From: Mesostigma viride
Taxonomy: Eukaryota > Streptophyta > Mesostigmatophyceae > Mesostigmatales > Mesostigmataceae
Length of the DNA stretch: 64,000 nt
Assembly: GCA_009746045.1 (NCBI GenBank)
Contig: RPFO01000392.1
Coordinates: 2,052,745 to 2,116,744, forward strand
Direction: 5' to 3'
Under the pieces are notes generated by a model. It was not told the DNA's origin, ran no database searches, and saw nothing but the letters and a program-made list of their open reading frames with translations. Shown piece after piece: positions 46,401 through 63,600 of this stretch. Within the stretch, counting starts at the first letter, position 1. Every line of letters starts with the position of its first letter. A program made the position numbers and the translations under genes.

Positions 46401-48442
46401 GTGCGTGAGGTGATCCCAAGCCCACCCGTGCGTGAGGGGATCCCAAGCCCACCCGTGCGTGAGGTGATCCCAAGCCCACCCGTGCGTGAGGTGATCCCAA
46501 GCCCACCCGTGCGTGAGGTGATCCCAAGCCCACCCGTGCGTGAGGTGATCCCAAGCCCACCCGTGCGTGAGGTGATCCCAAGCCCACCCGTGCGTGAGGT
46601 GATCCCAAGCCCACCCGTGCGTGAGGTGATCCCAAGCCCACCCGTGCGTGAGGGATCCCAAGCCCACCCGTGCGTGAGGTGATCCCAAGCCCACCCGTGC
46701 GTGAGGTGATCCCAAGCCCACCCGTGCGTGAGGTGATCCCAAGCCCACCCGTGCGTGAGGTGATCCCAAGCCCACCCGTGCGTGAGGTGATCCCAAGCCC
46801 ACCCGTGCGTGAGGTGATCCCAAGCCCACCCGTGCGTGAGGTGATCCCAAGCCCACCCGTGCGTGAGGTGATCCCAAGCCCACCCGTGCGTGAGGGGATC
46901 CCAAGCCCACCCGTGCGTGAGGGGGTCGCGCCCACCCGTGCGTGAGGTGATCGCGCCCACCCGTGCGTGAGGTGATCGCGCCCACCCGTGCGTGAGGGGA
47001 CCGCGCCCACCCGTGCGTGAGGGGACCGCGCCCACCCGTGCGTGAGGGGACCGCGCCCACCCTTGCGTGAGGTGATCGCGCCCACCCGTGCGTGAGGTGA
47101 TCGCGCCCACCCGTGCGTGAGGGGACCGCGCCCACCCGTGCGTGAGGTGATCGCGCCCACCCGTGCGTGAGGGGACCGCGCCCACCCGTGCGTGAGGTGA
47201 TCGCGCCCACCCGTGCGTGAGGTGATCGCGCCCACCCGTGCGTGAGGTGATCGCGCCCACCCTTGCGTGAGGTGATCGCGCCCACCCGTGCGTGAGGGGA
47301 CCGCGCCCACCCGTGCGTGAGGGGATCGCGCCCACCCGTGCGTGAGGGGACCGCGCCCACCCGTGCGTGAGGGGATCGCGCCCACCCTTGCGTGAGGTGA
47401 TCGCGCCCACCCGTGCGTGAGGTGATCGCGCCCACCCGTGCGTGAGGTGATCGCGCCCACCCGTGCGTGAGGTGATCGCGCCCACCCTTGCGTGAGGTGA
47501 TCGCGCCCACCCGTGCGTGAGGTGACCGCGCCCATCCGTGCGTGAGGTGATCGCGCCCACCCTTGCGTGAGGGGACCGCGCCCACCCTTGCGTGAGGTGA
47601 TCGCGCCCACCCGTGCGTGAGGTGACCGCGCCCACCCGTGCGTGAGGGGGTCGCGCCCACCCGTGCGTGAGGGGACCGCGCCCACCCGTGCGTGAGGGGA
47701 CCGCGCCCACCCGTGCGTGAGGGGACCGCGCCCACCCGTGCGTGAGGGGACCGCGCCCACCCGTGCGTGAGGTGATCGCGCCCACCCGTGCGTGAGGGGA
47801 CCGCGCCCATCCGTGCGTGAGGGGACCGCGCCCACCCGTGCGTGAGGTGATCGCGCCCACCCTTGCGTGAGGTGATCGCGCCCACCCGTGCGTGAGGTGA
47901 CCGCGCCCACCCGTGCGTGAGGTGATCGCGCCCACCCGTGCGTGAGGTGACCGCGCCCACCCGTGCGTGAGGGGGTCGCGCCCACCCGTGCGTGAGGGGA
48001 CCGCGCCCACCCGTGCGTGAGGGGACCGCGCCCACCCGTGCGTGAGGGGACCGCGCCCACCCGTGCGTGAGGGGACCGCGCCCACCCGTGCGTGAGGTGA
48101 TCGCGCCCACCCGTGCGTGAGGGGACCGCGCCCATCCGTGCGTGAGGGGACCGCGCCCACCCGTGCGTGAGGTGATCGCGCCCACCCTTGCGTGAGGTGA
48201 TCGCGCCCACCCGTGCGTGAGGTGACCGCGCCCACCCGTGCGTGAGGGGACCGCGCCCACCCTTGCGTGAGGTGATCGCGCCCACCCGTGCGTGAGGTGA
48301 TCGCGCCCACCCTTGCGTGAGGTGATCGCGCCCACCCGTGCGTGAGGGGACCGCGCCCACCCTTGCGTGAGGGGATCCCAAGCCCATCCTTGCGTGAGGG
48401 GACCGCGCCCACCCTTGCGTGAGGGGACCCCAAGCACACACC
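34440..48442. repeat. 14-kb minisatellite with 25-bp flanking and 26-27-bp central domains
   Basis: Outer domains (34440-36584 and 46922-48442) consist of a 25-bp unit built on GATCGCGCCCACCCGTGCGT followed by GAGGT. The central domain (36585-46921) uses a 27-bp unit in which GATCCCAAGCCCACCC replaces GATCGCGCCCACCC; a 26-bp form has GAGGGATCCC. About 500-550 units in all. CCCTTGCG variants concentrate at both outer edges, while 36.6-41.7 kb is almost homogeneous. Degenerate units lacking the AAG (GATCCGCCCACCC) occur in clumps between about 41.8 and 45.7 kb. The minus strand has three G-runs per unit. It lies between the two HA exon clusters. Confidence 0.95.
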
Positions 48443-50099
48443 TGCGTGAAGCTGAGCGTCGAGAGATCACCGTTGCGTTTGGCCGTGCGCACCTGGATAA
48501 GCCGCAGAAGAAAAAGGATAGAACAAAAAAAGTCAAATAACGTCATGGAGGAAAGTTACAGGACAAAGTTTTAGGACATAGTCATAGAAGTAATTATATA
48601 TATATTCATTGATATATATATATATTCCAAAACAAACCGGCCGAGGGGGTCAGGTCCCACGCGCCATATCGCAGCCAGCACATGCTTACGCATGTGCACA
48701 ACCGATGGAATGGTGCACAACGCTGACAGCACGGCCTACAGCTTGCATCCATCCCGGGCTCCTCTCGAAACAAGTGGCATCTTTCTTGGCCCCCCTCCAA
48801 CCCATTCAGGTGTGAACTGAGGTGTGCCAGCCGATGCCACGGGTGACGGGTGATGGGATAACCTTTGTGTATCACGATAAAGTAGTGAACTTTAGTGGAG
48901 ACCCGAATGCTTGAGGGTACGATAAACTAGTGAACTTTAGTGAGACCCGATTGCTTGAGGGTGTGGGCCACGAATCGTCAATCCGACGGCTACAAGTGCA
49001 TGCGCCGCCACTTGCTCGAGTCATACTGCTTTGTGCATTCTAAGTGCAAGAACCTTTGGAAAACTTGGGGGCTGGGACTTGACAATCCACGGCCCATACA
49101 TTCAAGGATCCCGGTGCCCACTCAGGTTCACTAGTGCATGCACGCATCACGTGGTAAACTTAGCCCAGAGTCGCACGAGGCACGCCACCATTTCTGGTGG
49201 CCGCAACACCTAGTACAGATAGCACAATCAGCCTACGGTCAACCGTAACTGTAAGAATCATCGCGTTGCCCTAAATTAATAAGGGCAGAGCGCTAGCAAC
49301 CTCAAATTACCAACGGTGTCCCTAGCTGAATAACCAACAACCGCTTACTACAAATTGCGGTGGTGCAACAGATAGCGCCCTTACAAGTGAAATATAGCTC
49401 AAAGGAGATAATCATCGAATAAGTGACACGCCGGGGAAAAATCATCGGCCAGCACATGTAGTCCACATAGCCCAAGAAAACGAGACGCAGGTCAATGCTA
49501 CTTCACACAGCCCTCGTAGAGAGGACTCTGCCCGGTTCAAACACCATCATGCCCCAGTAGCCCGGGCAGAAAAAGACACAACGCCCCTTCGGCTTGGGCG
49601 ACAGGAAAGCGACACCAAAACGTGAGGCACTTGATGCAATGGCCGGCCATCATCACTTGGTGCAAAATAAAATTTGCTTCCGTCTCCGTCAAATTATTTT
49701 GCCTACAGTAGCTGGGCCGATAATCAACATCTGGCCACAAGCTTGACTGCAGCCCTCAGCCACCCTGGCCTCGCCAGTCAGCCCCAAGGCATGCATGTAG
49801 GTGCCATCGCTCCCGCCTCACCACCTCTGCCCATCATCACGGTGACAATGTCCTATTATTGCTTACCATCTCCACCCATAGTAGTGATAAGTTTTTCCTA
49901 TTACTAATCACCGTCTCTACCTAAAGTACCAAAGACTTCGTAAAACTACCAGAAGTAGCACTTTCAATAGAATAATAGTTGCAAAGGTTCAACTACTAGT
50001 AGCGCTGTCAGGACTACTTTCCGCCTCCACCCATGTAGTAGCACTTTCACTTCTAGTTACCGAGGTATAAGTGCGGGTAGTGCTATCAGGACAACTTAC
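48443..50099. other. Non-coding stretch with AT microsatellite and 45-bp tandem duplication
   Basis: TATATA-type microsatellite at about 48594-48626. A 45/44-bp tandem duplication (ACGATAAAGTAGTGAACTTT start) lies at 48874-48962. No exon supported, although one small HA exon could be hidden if the gene is continuous. Confidence 0.6.
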
Positions 50100-56071
<5,972 letters not shown>

Positions 56072-57335
56072 GGCGACGTGCTTTCAGGCAGAGTAGAAAA
56101 AGATAGCTCGCGGAATGCAGAGAAACTGTGCTAATCTTAAAGACGACAAGTTTATGATATTACTTCGTAGCGGAGTTCGCGTTTTTTGCAGTGTCGATGA
56201 TTTTATTGATGACCATCGCCACGGGGGTCTGAATCTGAAGTTTTCGTCGAGAGGAATAAATTAAATTAGAATGCACGCTGGCGGCGGTGATTGTCAGGTT
56301 TTATGGGCTTTACCTAGCGTCAAGGATGCGTTTACATTGTTATTGGTAAAGCTTTAAAAAAATTGCTGGGTTTCGGCAAGATTTCCTTCATGATTGGTAA
56401 GACACTCTCCAGGCTCGCGGGATGCGCGTCTTATTATTCCATGGAAGGTTATTCTTTCCGGCGCCGCTGGGCGAAGGACAACGCCGGTAATGGTACGATC
56501 GTGCGCTCAGCGTCACCCTATGGATGCTTCGCTTCCTTTATGGGTTATCAACGCAAGTTTTCGGCTTCTTTCCGTGCAGTTAGCGCCAGGTAGAATGCCA
56601 TTCCGTGCTGCGCATCGCCAGATTTCTGGCACCTTTTAGTGTTTGGTATGTACGTTGCATGGCTGGGACGTGTCAAAGCGTGAGCCGTGGCATGCCGTCA
56701 AGTTGTCAGGGATTTGCTGAGTGCTTTCTTGGAAGGAGATTGCTAACAGCACTCAGTTTTGTATGAATATTGACGCAGCCTTTCTTAGCAGCGGCTTCAT
56801 TGTGGTTAGAGGCTCACAAGCTTGAGGTTGTTTCTTGGCAAACAATTGCGCTGGAAAGAAAGGTGGCAGTGGTTGTTCTGAGGGGCATACTGCATGGGTG
56901 GAACTGCACGTAGGTAGGGGTTATCGTCGTCTTGTTGGCCTTTCTCCCACTAAAATGGGAGAGCCCTAATTCATATGCTAGCAAGGCTTAAGGTAACCAT
57001 GGTAAGAAGCCTTGGCAAGCAGCATGTATGATACTTATGCTTTCTCTGTGGACTGTCTGTTGTTACCCTTGGTTGGGCAATTAGTGGATATGGCTTTCCA
57101 GGGTGTGTTTGAATTCGGACAGCTTGGTTTTGGGATGATGCCCACACCATAAACTTTGAATATGCATAAGAAGTGTTGGCTAGGCATGTAGAGCTACCTG
57201 CCTCATTGTTGTGCACACACGCAACACGTTGCCCGTGTCGAGGTAAGGCAAGGGCACATGACGTGCCCAGCCACCTCCTTGTACATTGTGGTCAAATTGG
57301 GCATGGTCAGGAGCCTTTTGGATGGCATAGGAAGT
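56072..57335. other. Region upstream of the HA gene, no gene recognised
   Basis: Probably holds the 5' UTR and promoter of the minus-strand HA gene. A 76-codon open frame on the plus strand at 56363-56593 shows no domain I recognise and no splice context, so I do not call it a gene. AT-rich near 56100-56360. Confidence 0.45.
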
Positions 57336-57350
57336 GTTAGTGTGCCTTAA

Positions 57351-58216
57351 TTAATTAATTAATTAGGAACATAACTCCGTTGGGAGTATATGTAGCACAT
57401 AGCCCTGAGAAGGGGCATATGAGCCTATAATACATTCTAAGCTACTTCCTGCAAGGGTGGGAATGTAAACAACACTTGCTCTAGGTGCACCAGGGCACCC
57501 GCACCCTCATGGTCTATCACGCTATGCCCGGGTAAGGGGGGAGCATGCCTGTGAGGGGGAAGATCATCATGGCTATACAAGAGCTATGGCATGGCTTCTC
57601 AGCAGAGAGTGACCCCCTGCATGGGCACAACATTACTAAATAAGGCTAGGCATCGTCTGGAGTGTGGCACATCATAGGCACACATGTACATGACTAAAAA
57701 GGGCTAGGCCTCAGCTAATATAGTGCCTGTAGTGGGCGGGCATGTACAAGGCCACTGTCTAACTATTCTACACTACTGCTGTATTCCCCTAGGCTGGGGC
57801 TGGAGTTGCTGGGGCCGCGGTGGTCGAGGGGTCGCTTGCCAGGGCTTGTGGCCGACGTAGATGGCCGCCCCCTTCCAGTACACCGGCTGGCCCGCCTTGG
57901 TCTGCCGGAGCTGGTGGTAGGTCGGCCATAGCTCCCGTCGTCGTTGTTGCTGTGCCAGGGTCAAGTCGTCGTCAAGGGTGAAGAGAGTCTTCTCGAGCCG
58001 CTTGCGGCGTCTGAGAAAAGAAATCTTGTCCGCCGGGGTCTTAAAGGTGAGAAGGAGCGGGGGCGGCCCGGCCTTACCCCGCGCGCGGGGAAGGCGGTGG
58101 GCGGCCAGCTCGATCTCACCAGTAAGGCCCATGCGATCAAGGATTTCTCTCTCAAAAGCACGCGCAAGCTTCTCGGAATTCTCACCTTCCTCCATCTTGA
58201 GATTCTTGACAATGAC
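57351..58216 (-). mobile_element. Retroelement family A, copy 5, 5'-truncated, with 15-bp target duplication
   Basis: Flanked by GTTAGTGTGCCTTAA at 57336-57350 and 58217-58231. TTAATTAATTAGG tail, hairpin ACTCCGTTGGGAGT (reverse), complete 3' UTR, then 140 codons of the ORF1 C-terminal half (58195-57773) open without interruption: EGENSEKLARAFEREILDRM, then RRKRLEKTLFTLDDDLTLAQ. It ends mid-ORF at the duplication, the classic 5' truncation of LINE-type insertion. Confidence 0.9.
57773..58195 (-). pseudogene. Family A ORF1-like protein, C-terminal fragment
   Basis: The cleanest C-terminal half of the family: RRM-like block (IELAAHRLPRARGKAGPPPL, then LLTFKTPADKISFLRRRKRL) and basic tail DDDLTLAQQQRRRELWPTYH ending with YVGHKPWQ. 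No start codon context of its own; truncated by the insertion mechanism. Confidence 0.7.
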
Positions 58217-58335
58217 GTTAGTGTGCCTTAATACTCACTATTGCCTTCCTTAGCGTCTGCACAGGTGGCAAACTGCCAAACGCTATAACTTCTACGTTTG
58301 TACTCAGAATGAGCTCAGATTTTGTGGCATTAATT

Positions 58336-59022
58336 AATTAATTAATTAATTAAACTCGTGCTCCCGTTGGGGAGTCACGGAGCACCGAAGTGCTTTTAAT
58401 CCCTGTGTGTGCACTACAGGAGAAAGGGCAGAGACCCCCAGTCTCCTTCATGCCAAAGGCATGCCACAGCTGCAATCGGGCGCGGCTAGCTAAAAGGACA
58501 GGCTAACGATCCGGCAAACTGTGGGTGCAATAAGACCCATGTGAGCATGTCATAGCAAGGAGCGTGGGCAAGTAATCTGAACATAGCCAGGGCGTAGCAT
58601 GGCTGTACTAGAACTAGGCTAAGGCTATGGCTGGTTGTGTACCGTGCGTTGGCGGCACGTGACTAGGTTTGTTGGCACAGCTAGGCAAACATTCTAGGCA
58701 TGGCTGCCTTAGCGACAGTGACTCCAATGGTTACAAGCTAGGGCTATTGCTATTCTAGCCCGCTGGGGGCGTCCACATCTTGTGGTTGATCATCAGGTCC
58801 CCGCCCCTCCAGTACACCTTGGGCTTCTGGGGGTCCTGCTTATGGCGGAGGTATTCCGGCCACAGGTCGCGTCGCTGCTGTTGCTGAGCGGGGGTTAGGT
58901 CGTCATCCAGCGTCCAGGTGAGGTCGTGCAACCGCTTGCGACGAGAGAGGAACCGCTGCTTATCCTCAGGGGAGATGAAGGTGAGCAGGACTGGTGGGGT
59001 GGCCGCCTTGTCCCGTGAGTGC
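58336..59022 (-). mobile_element. Retroelement family B, 5'-truncated, with 15-bp target duplication
   Basis: Flanked by TTTGTGGCATTAATT at 58321-58335 and 59023-59037. TTAA-type tail, hairpin GCTCCCGTTGGGGAGT (reverse), full 3' UTR and the last part of the family B ORF (about 58750-59022, LHDLTWTLDDDLTPAQQQQR). It sits about 100 bp from the family A insertion at 57351-58216. Confidence 0.9.
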
Positions 59023-59398
59023 TTTGTGGCATTAATTGTCGATATGTGTAGTATTTGTGTATATCTCCCCAGGCTCTAAATATGTGTTTTTGATTTGATT
59101 TATTTTTTTCAGCCTTAAAAAGTACGGTTTTTAGGGGAAAATTAATAACTTCAATAATACTCATCATTCCGGGGCTCCAATTAGGTAGGCAACCTCACCA
59201 TATACGATTTTATATGGGAATATCTTGAAACATGAGTAATTGTGCCCCCATTGTCCTAGGGGATATGCCCCTAGAGTAGCGTCTTTTGTCCGTTTTTGCG
59301 TAATACCGGTCACTAAAAGGGGTATATACCCCCCATCAGTGGGCGTGAGCCGTGCGCCTGCGCCCCCTGCCATCGTCTAGGTGCTATTAAACGTAGCC

Positions 59399-60574
59399 AT
59401 GGAGGCCCCCGCATCGTCTTCAGTTCTTGCTGCCGAGTCTCTCGAGGACAAACTTGCTGCAAACAAAATCGCCACCGACATTGCCGCGGCCAAGAAAGCC
59501 GCTAACAAGCGCACCAAGACTTCGGCAGCGACTTCGGAAGCAACTCCGATAGCGGTTGAAACCTCCTTGCCGGACTCCATTTCTTCCTCATTCTACATGC
59601 CAGTCGCACGTTTGAGCCTGGACGACATCGCTGCCTTCCTTGGCTTCAGCGACGCCGAGGTGCGACGCGTGCTGCAGCTCCGCTACGAACACAACGCCCC
59701 GATTCGCCACCCTCGCACCGGCCAGGTTATGGACGCTCCTTCGGATACCATTGATGCTTTGGAGCCCAAGGATTGCCGTCTTGCATGTCTTATTTCGTGC
59801 TGCTCTGAACTTGTCGAGCTGCCGGCGACACCCATCGCCAGGCCAGCCCCCGCGACCGACACTACCGTGCCGCTGCAGGACCTCGCACAGTCTTTTACGA
59901 CCGTGCAGGGCGACATTAAGGTCCTGAAGGAGACGATGCTGGAGCTGAAGAAAGCCATGGCAGCCCCTGCCAAAACTACCACGTTTGCCGATGTCACCGG
60001 CAAGCAATTGACCACCATTGTTCAACAGGCGGCCAAGTCTGCAGCTACCGCTGCGGTCACCCAGAATGCAGTGCAGCAACGCCAACGCAATATGGTAATC
60101 AAAGGCTTCCAGAAAGGCGCGGCAGCACAGGAGACAGCACACTCACTTGCCGAGGAGCTGCGCGGCCCAGCGTTTCTGGGGAAGCTGCAGCTCCAGAACC
60201 GTGTTGCCATTGAACGTGCCATTCGGCTGCCAGGCCCTCTGGGCCTGGTCGTCGTCACCATGGCCTCCATGCACGACAAACGCCTCGTGCTGGGAGCACG
60301 TCGTCTGCTCCAACGCGATGACTTCAGCCTCGACGAGGACTACACGACGGCTCAACTGAAGGCGAGGAGCGCGGTGTGGAACAGCACCATCGTCCAGGAG
60401 ACCAAGAAGCAAGAGACCAAGGGTAAGCGCATTAAGTTGCGTCTGCTTCAGGATGGCTCCTTTGCAGCATTCTTTGATGGGCACAGGATTACAGGTGTTC
60501 CGATTAACACCCCCGGAGCGGAGTCTCGTCAGGCGTCTAGCCAGAAGGGTGCTGCCTCTGTTGGTAGACAGTAG
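59399..60574 (+). CDS. LINE ORF1 protein (RNA-binding, RRM-like with basic C-terminus)
   Basis: An intact frame of 391 codons from ATG at 59399 (in-frame codons continue upstream to 59381 but without ATG). Residues about 1-60 are Ala/Lys/Thr-rich. A globular block follows (LSLDDIAAFLGFSDAEVRRV at about 65-85), then a coiled-coil-like segment (DIKVLKETMLELKKAMA, about 172-188). From about residue 225 an RRM-like core begins (QRNMVIKGFQKGAAAQET) and the C-terminal domain contains RRLLQRDDFSLDEDYTTAQL followed by KARSAVWN. That last signature parallels RRKRL...FTLDDDLTLAQQQRRRELW in families A and B. By analogy with L1 ORF1p it would bind LINE RNA and act as a chaperone. A 74-bp gap to ORF2 suggests reinitiation or internal entry. 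Confidence 0.78.
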   Translation: MEAPASSSVLAAESLEDKLAANKIATDIAAAKKAANKRTKTSAATSEATPIAVETSLPDSISSSFYMPVARLSLDDIAAFLGFSDAEVRRVLQLRYEHNAPIRHPRTGQVMDAPSDTIDALEPKDCRLACLISCCSELVELPATPIARPAPATDTTVPLQDLAQSFTTVQGDIKVLKETMLELKKAMAAPAKTTTFADVTGKQLTTIVQQAAKSAATAAVTQNAVQQRQRNMVIKGFQKGAAAQETAHSLAEELRGPAFLGKLQLQNRVAIERAIRLPGPLGLVVVTMASMHDKRLVLGARRLLQRDDFSLDEDYTTAQLKARSAVWNSTIVQETKKQETKGKRIKLRLLQDGSFAAFFDGHRITGVPINTPGAESRQASSQKGAASVGRQ

Positions 60575-60648
60575 GTAGACAACCTTCCTCGTCGGCTCGC
60601 GGCTAACAGGCTTCGGGGACAGCCTCTAAATAGTCCCGTTCCACTACC

Positions 60649-63600
60649 ATGCATCGACCTAACAGTCGACTGAGACACATGGTGGTGCCGGTATCTCGGG
60701 CCAGAACGACAGCTCTCAGCAGCAAGATTAGCAACACCCAACGCATGCTAGATTTCCTACGCCTCTGCGTTGCGCAAGCATCCCCGAATACCCAGAGCAG
60801 GCGGCAGGCTCGCATCCTACGCTTGCAGGACAAAATAAATGCGATGAAAAGCACTATTTCTACCGCTTCCCTTCCCCCCTCCGTTTCACCCCCACCTCCA
60901 CCCCCCGCCGCATCCACCCCCATCACCCATCGTCGTCCTCCCCTGGTGGGCCAGCAGGCATCCTTGGCCCTTGCCACTTTTAACACCCGCACATTGCTAG
61001 ATGACGACCATAGCTGCCGGGTAGAGGAGCTAGTCGCATTCTGCATTGAGCATCGTGTGTCTATATTAGGCGTCCAGGAACACCGCCGCACGGTGCCACT
61101 TGGCATGGTGAGCACTGATCGCTTGGCGGGTGGCTGGCGGTTTTTCTTCGCTGGCAGCGGTACGTCTGGCCAAGGTGGTGTTGGTCTTTTGTGTTCGCCG
61201 CTGGCAGTTGCTAGCCTCAGCACGCTTAAGTTTCTAACGCCACGCCTTATGGTAGCACACTTCACCTCCGTCGAGGGGCGGTCTAAACACCACCTCACGG
61301 TGGGGGTGGGCTACGCACCCCATAGTGGTCTACCTGCGTTGGAACGCCAGAAGTTCTTCGAGGACTTGCATAGCCTTGAGGGGGCCACCCCGGCCCGCCA
61401 CTTTTTGGTTATGCTGCTAGACGCCAATGCCACGCTCCCCGTGGGTACTGCTGGCAGTCGCTTTGCGCCTGCTGACACTGCTGCTAATGACAACACTCCC
61501 CTGTTTTCTGCCTTTTTGCGGGATAGCGGGATGGTTGCTGTCAACTGCCACTTCCAACGTCCCTCCCAGGACTTGGTCACTTTTCGTGGCCCTAACGGCC
61601 GTCAGGCCTGTCTGGACTACGTGGTGGTACGGCAGCCCAGGTGTACCTCGGTTCTGGACACCCGAGTGTTTGACACGCCCACGGTGTGCTCTGACCACCG
61701 GTTGGTGCGCGCGACCCTTCGGCTCCGGTTCCACGTCCCCGCGCGCCGCGCCCCAGTGGTCCGCCCTGACTGGTCTGCTCTACGTCCGGTCAAGGGAGAT
61801 CCTGAGGACTGGACGGACGCCGAGCACGAGCGGAACTGGTGCCGACGGAAGTACCTGTCGGCACTGGACGCCCGGGCGGACGTCGACGAGCTGGACAAGG
61901 GTGCCCCCAACGCAGCCATTTTTGCGGGCTTTGCGGCCCGTGCCCCGTTGCTGGCGGCCCGGCACCTGCCGGTCATGCCCCGCCGCCGCCCCGGCCCGCT
62001 CTACCGCCAGGACCCCAAGGTCTTGGCCGCCCGGCACCGCCTCAAGCGTAACCGGGACCCGCTGCAGAAACCATTGCTCAAGGCCGCCCTTGTGGAGGCC
62101 TACGAGCATGCTCAGGACGCGGAGGCGGCCCAGTGCATCGCGGATGCCAAGGCCTGCCAGGCTCGCAACCAGGGCAAGGACATGTGGTACCACCTCGACC
62201 GGCTCGGCGGCCGGCGGCAGCGCACCCCGGTGGAGCACACGGGGGACGGCACGGCGCCGGTAAGCCTTGACCGCTGGTTGGCCCACAATGTTTCCTTGAC
62301 CGGTGGGGCTCGCGCCCCCCCCCGCCGCTTCACCCCGAGACGGCCGCCCGCCTCGGGGTCGCCGGACCCCCGCCGCCGCCAGCGCCCCCCTCCTCGGCCG
62401 CGGACTACCAAGTCCCCGCCTTGAAGGAGGGCTGCCTTGCCACCAACGACGTCGTCCACCCCTTCACTTTGGAGGAATTGGACGGCGCCCTTGCTCGCCT
62501 GCGGTACGATGCGGCGGTCGGGGCCGACCACCTTTCTGCTGAGCTGCTGAAGACCCCTGATCTGGCGGTTAGGGATCTTCTGCTGGCGTTCTGCAACCGT
62601 GTCCTGCTCTCTGACGAGCCTCCGCCTGCTGAGTGGCAGACGGCCATCCGCGTCATGCTGTACAAGAAGGGCTCTGCTGCTGACCCCGGTAACTACCGGG
62701 GTGTCTGCCTCCAGAGCGCCGCGCTGAAGGTCTTCATGCGCATGATGCTGCACAGGCTCCGCGCCGCGCTGGACCCACACCTGGGTGAGTCTCAGATGGG
62801 TTTCCGTAGTGGTCGTAACACTGTCATGGCTGTGTTTGTCGCGCGCCGGTTGATGGAGGAGGTGCGCCGCCTTCCCCCTGACAGTTTGCCGCTGGTCCTC
62901 ATTTTTGTTGATTGCTGCCATTCGCCGACTGTATGAGGGCTCACAGGCAGTAGTGCGGACTGCGGAAGGCACCACCCCACCATTCCCCCTTCACCACGGG
63001 GTGTGGCAAGGTTGTGTCCTGTCTCCATACCTGTTCATTATTGTCGTGGACCACGTCATGCGCCAGGCACGTGCACGCTTTACTGCTCTTAAGGGGTTCG
63101 AGCCAGGCTTGGACATCCTTAACGAGCGTGGGCACGGCGGGGTTAGCACGGGTTACCGCCTGGCTGACCTGATTTACGCGGACGACACCACCCTCATCGC
63201 GCGCCCCGAGCACATTCAGACCTGGCTGGACTGTCTGGGCCTGGAGGCGAGGGCGGTGGGGTTGGAGATTAGTGTCAAAACTGAGGCGATGGTGATTGGT
63301 GGGGCCTCCAGTCGCCCACCGCTGCCGCGCCTGCTAGACGGGACGGAGGTCCCACTCCGCGACCGCTTCAAGCTGTTGGGGAGTTGGCTTCCGGACACTG
63401 CCGACGATGTGGACACCCGCATCGGCCTTTCCTGGGCCAAGCTCCGTTCGCTCAACACCTACTGGCGCTCCAAGGGCCTGGACGAGCACCGCAAGCGCAT
63501 GCTCTTCAAGGTCCTCGTCCTCACGGTGCTCACGTATGGCGCCGAGGCATGGACACTCACGGCAACACTGGCAGCCAAGCTAGACGGCACGGTAACCCGG

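Noticed and set aside
37029-46945. Plus-strand repeat ORFs of the MREVIPSPPV type
   Set aside because: They are readings of the 27-bp unit, whose 27-bp length keeps frame; they break wherever a 26-bp unit occurs.
34440-48442. CRISPR array
   Set aside because: Repeats are head-to-tail with no unique spacers, and the context is eukaryotic nuclear DNA.
34261-48546. Three overlapping minus-strand open frames of about 4,700 codons across the satellite
   Set aside because: All three frames are open only because the repeat unit lacks stop trinucleotides on that strand; there is no frame preference, domain or start context.
48606-48875. 89-codon minus-strand ORF beside the satellite as an HA exon
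   Set aside because: Lacks the W..RF, L..WV..QR or GF.W marks that define the other HA exons.
56363-56593. 76-codon plus-strand ORF upstream of the HA gene
   Set aside because: No recognisable domain, no splice or start context, and the region is likely promoter/5' flank.
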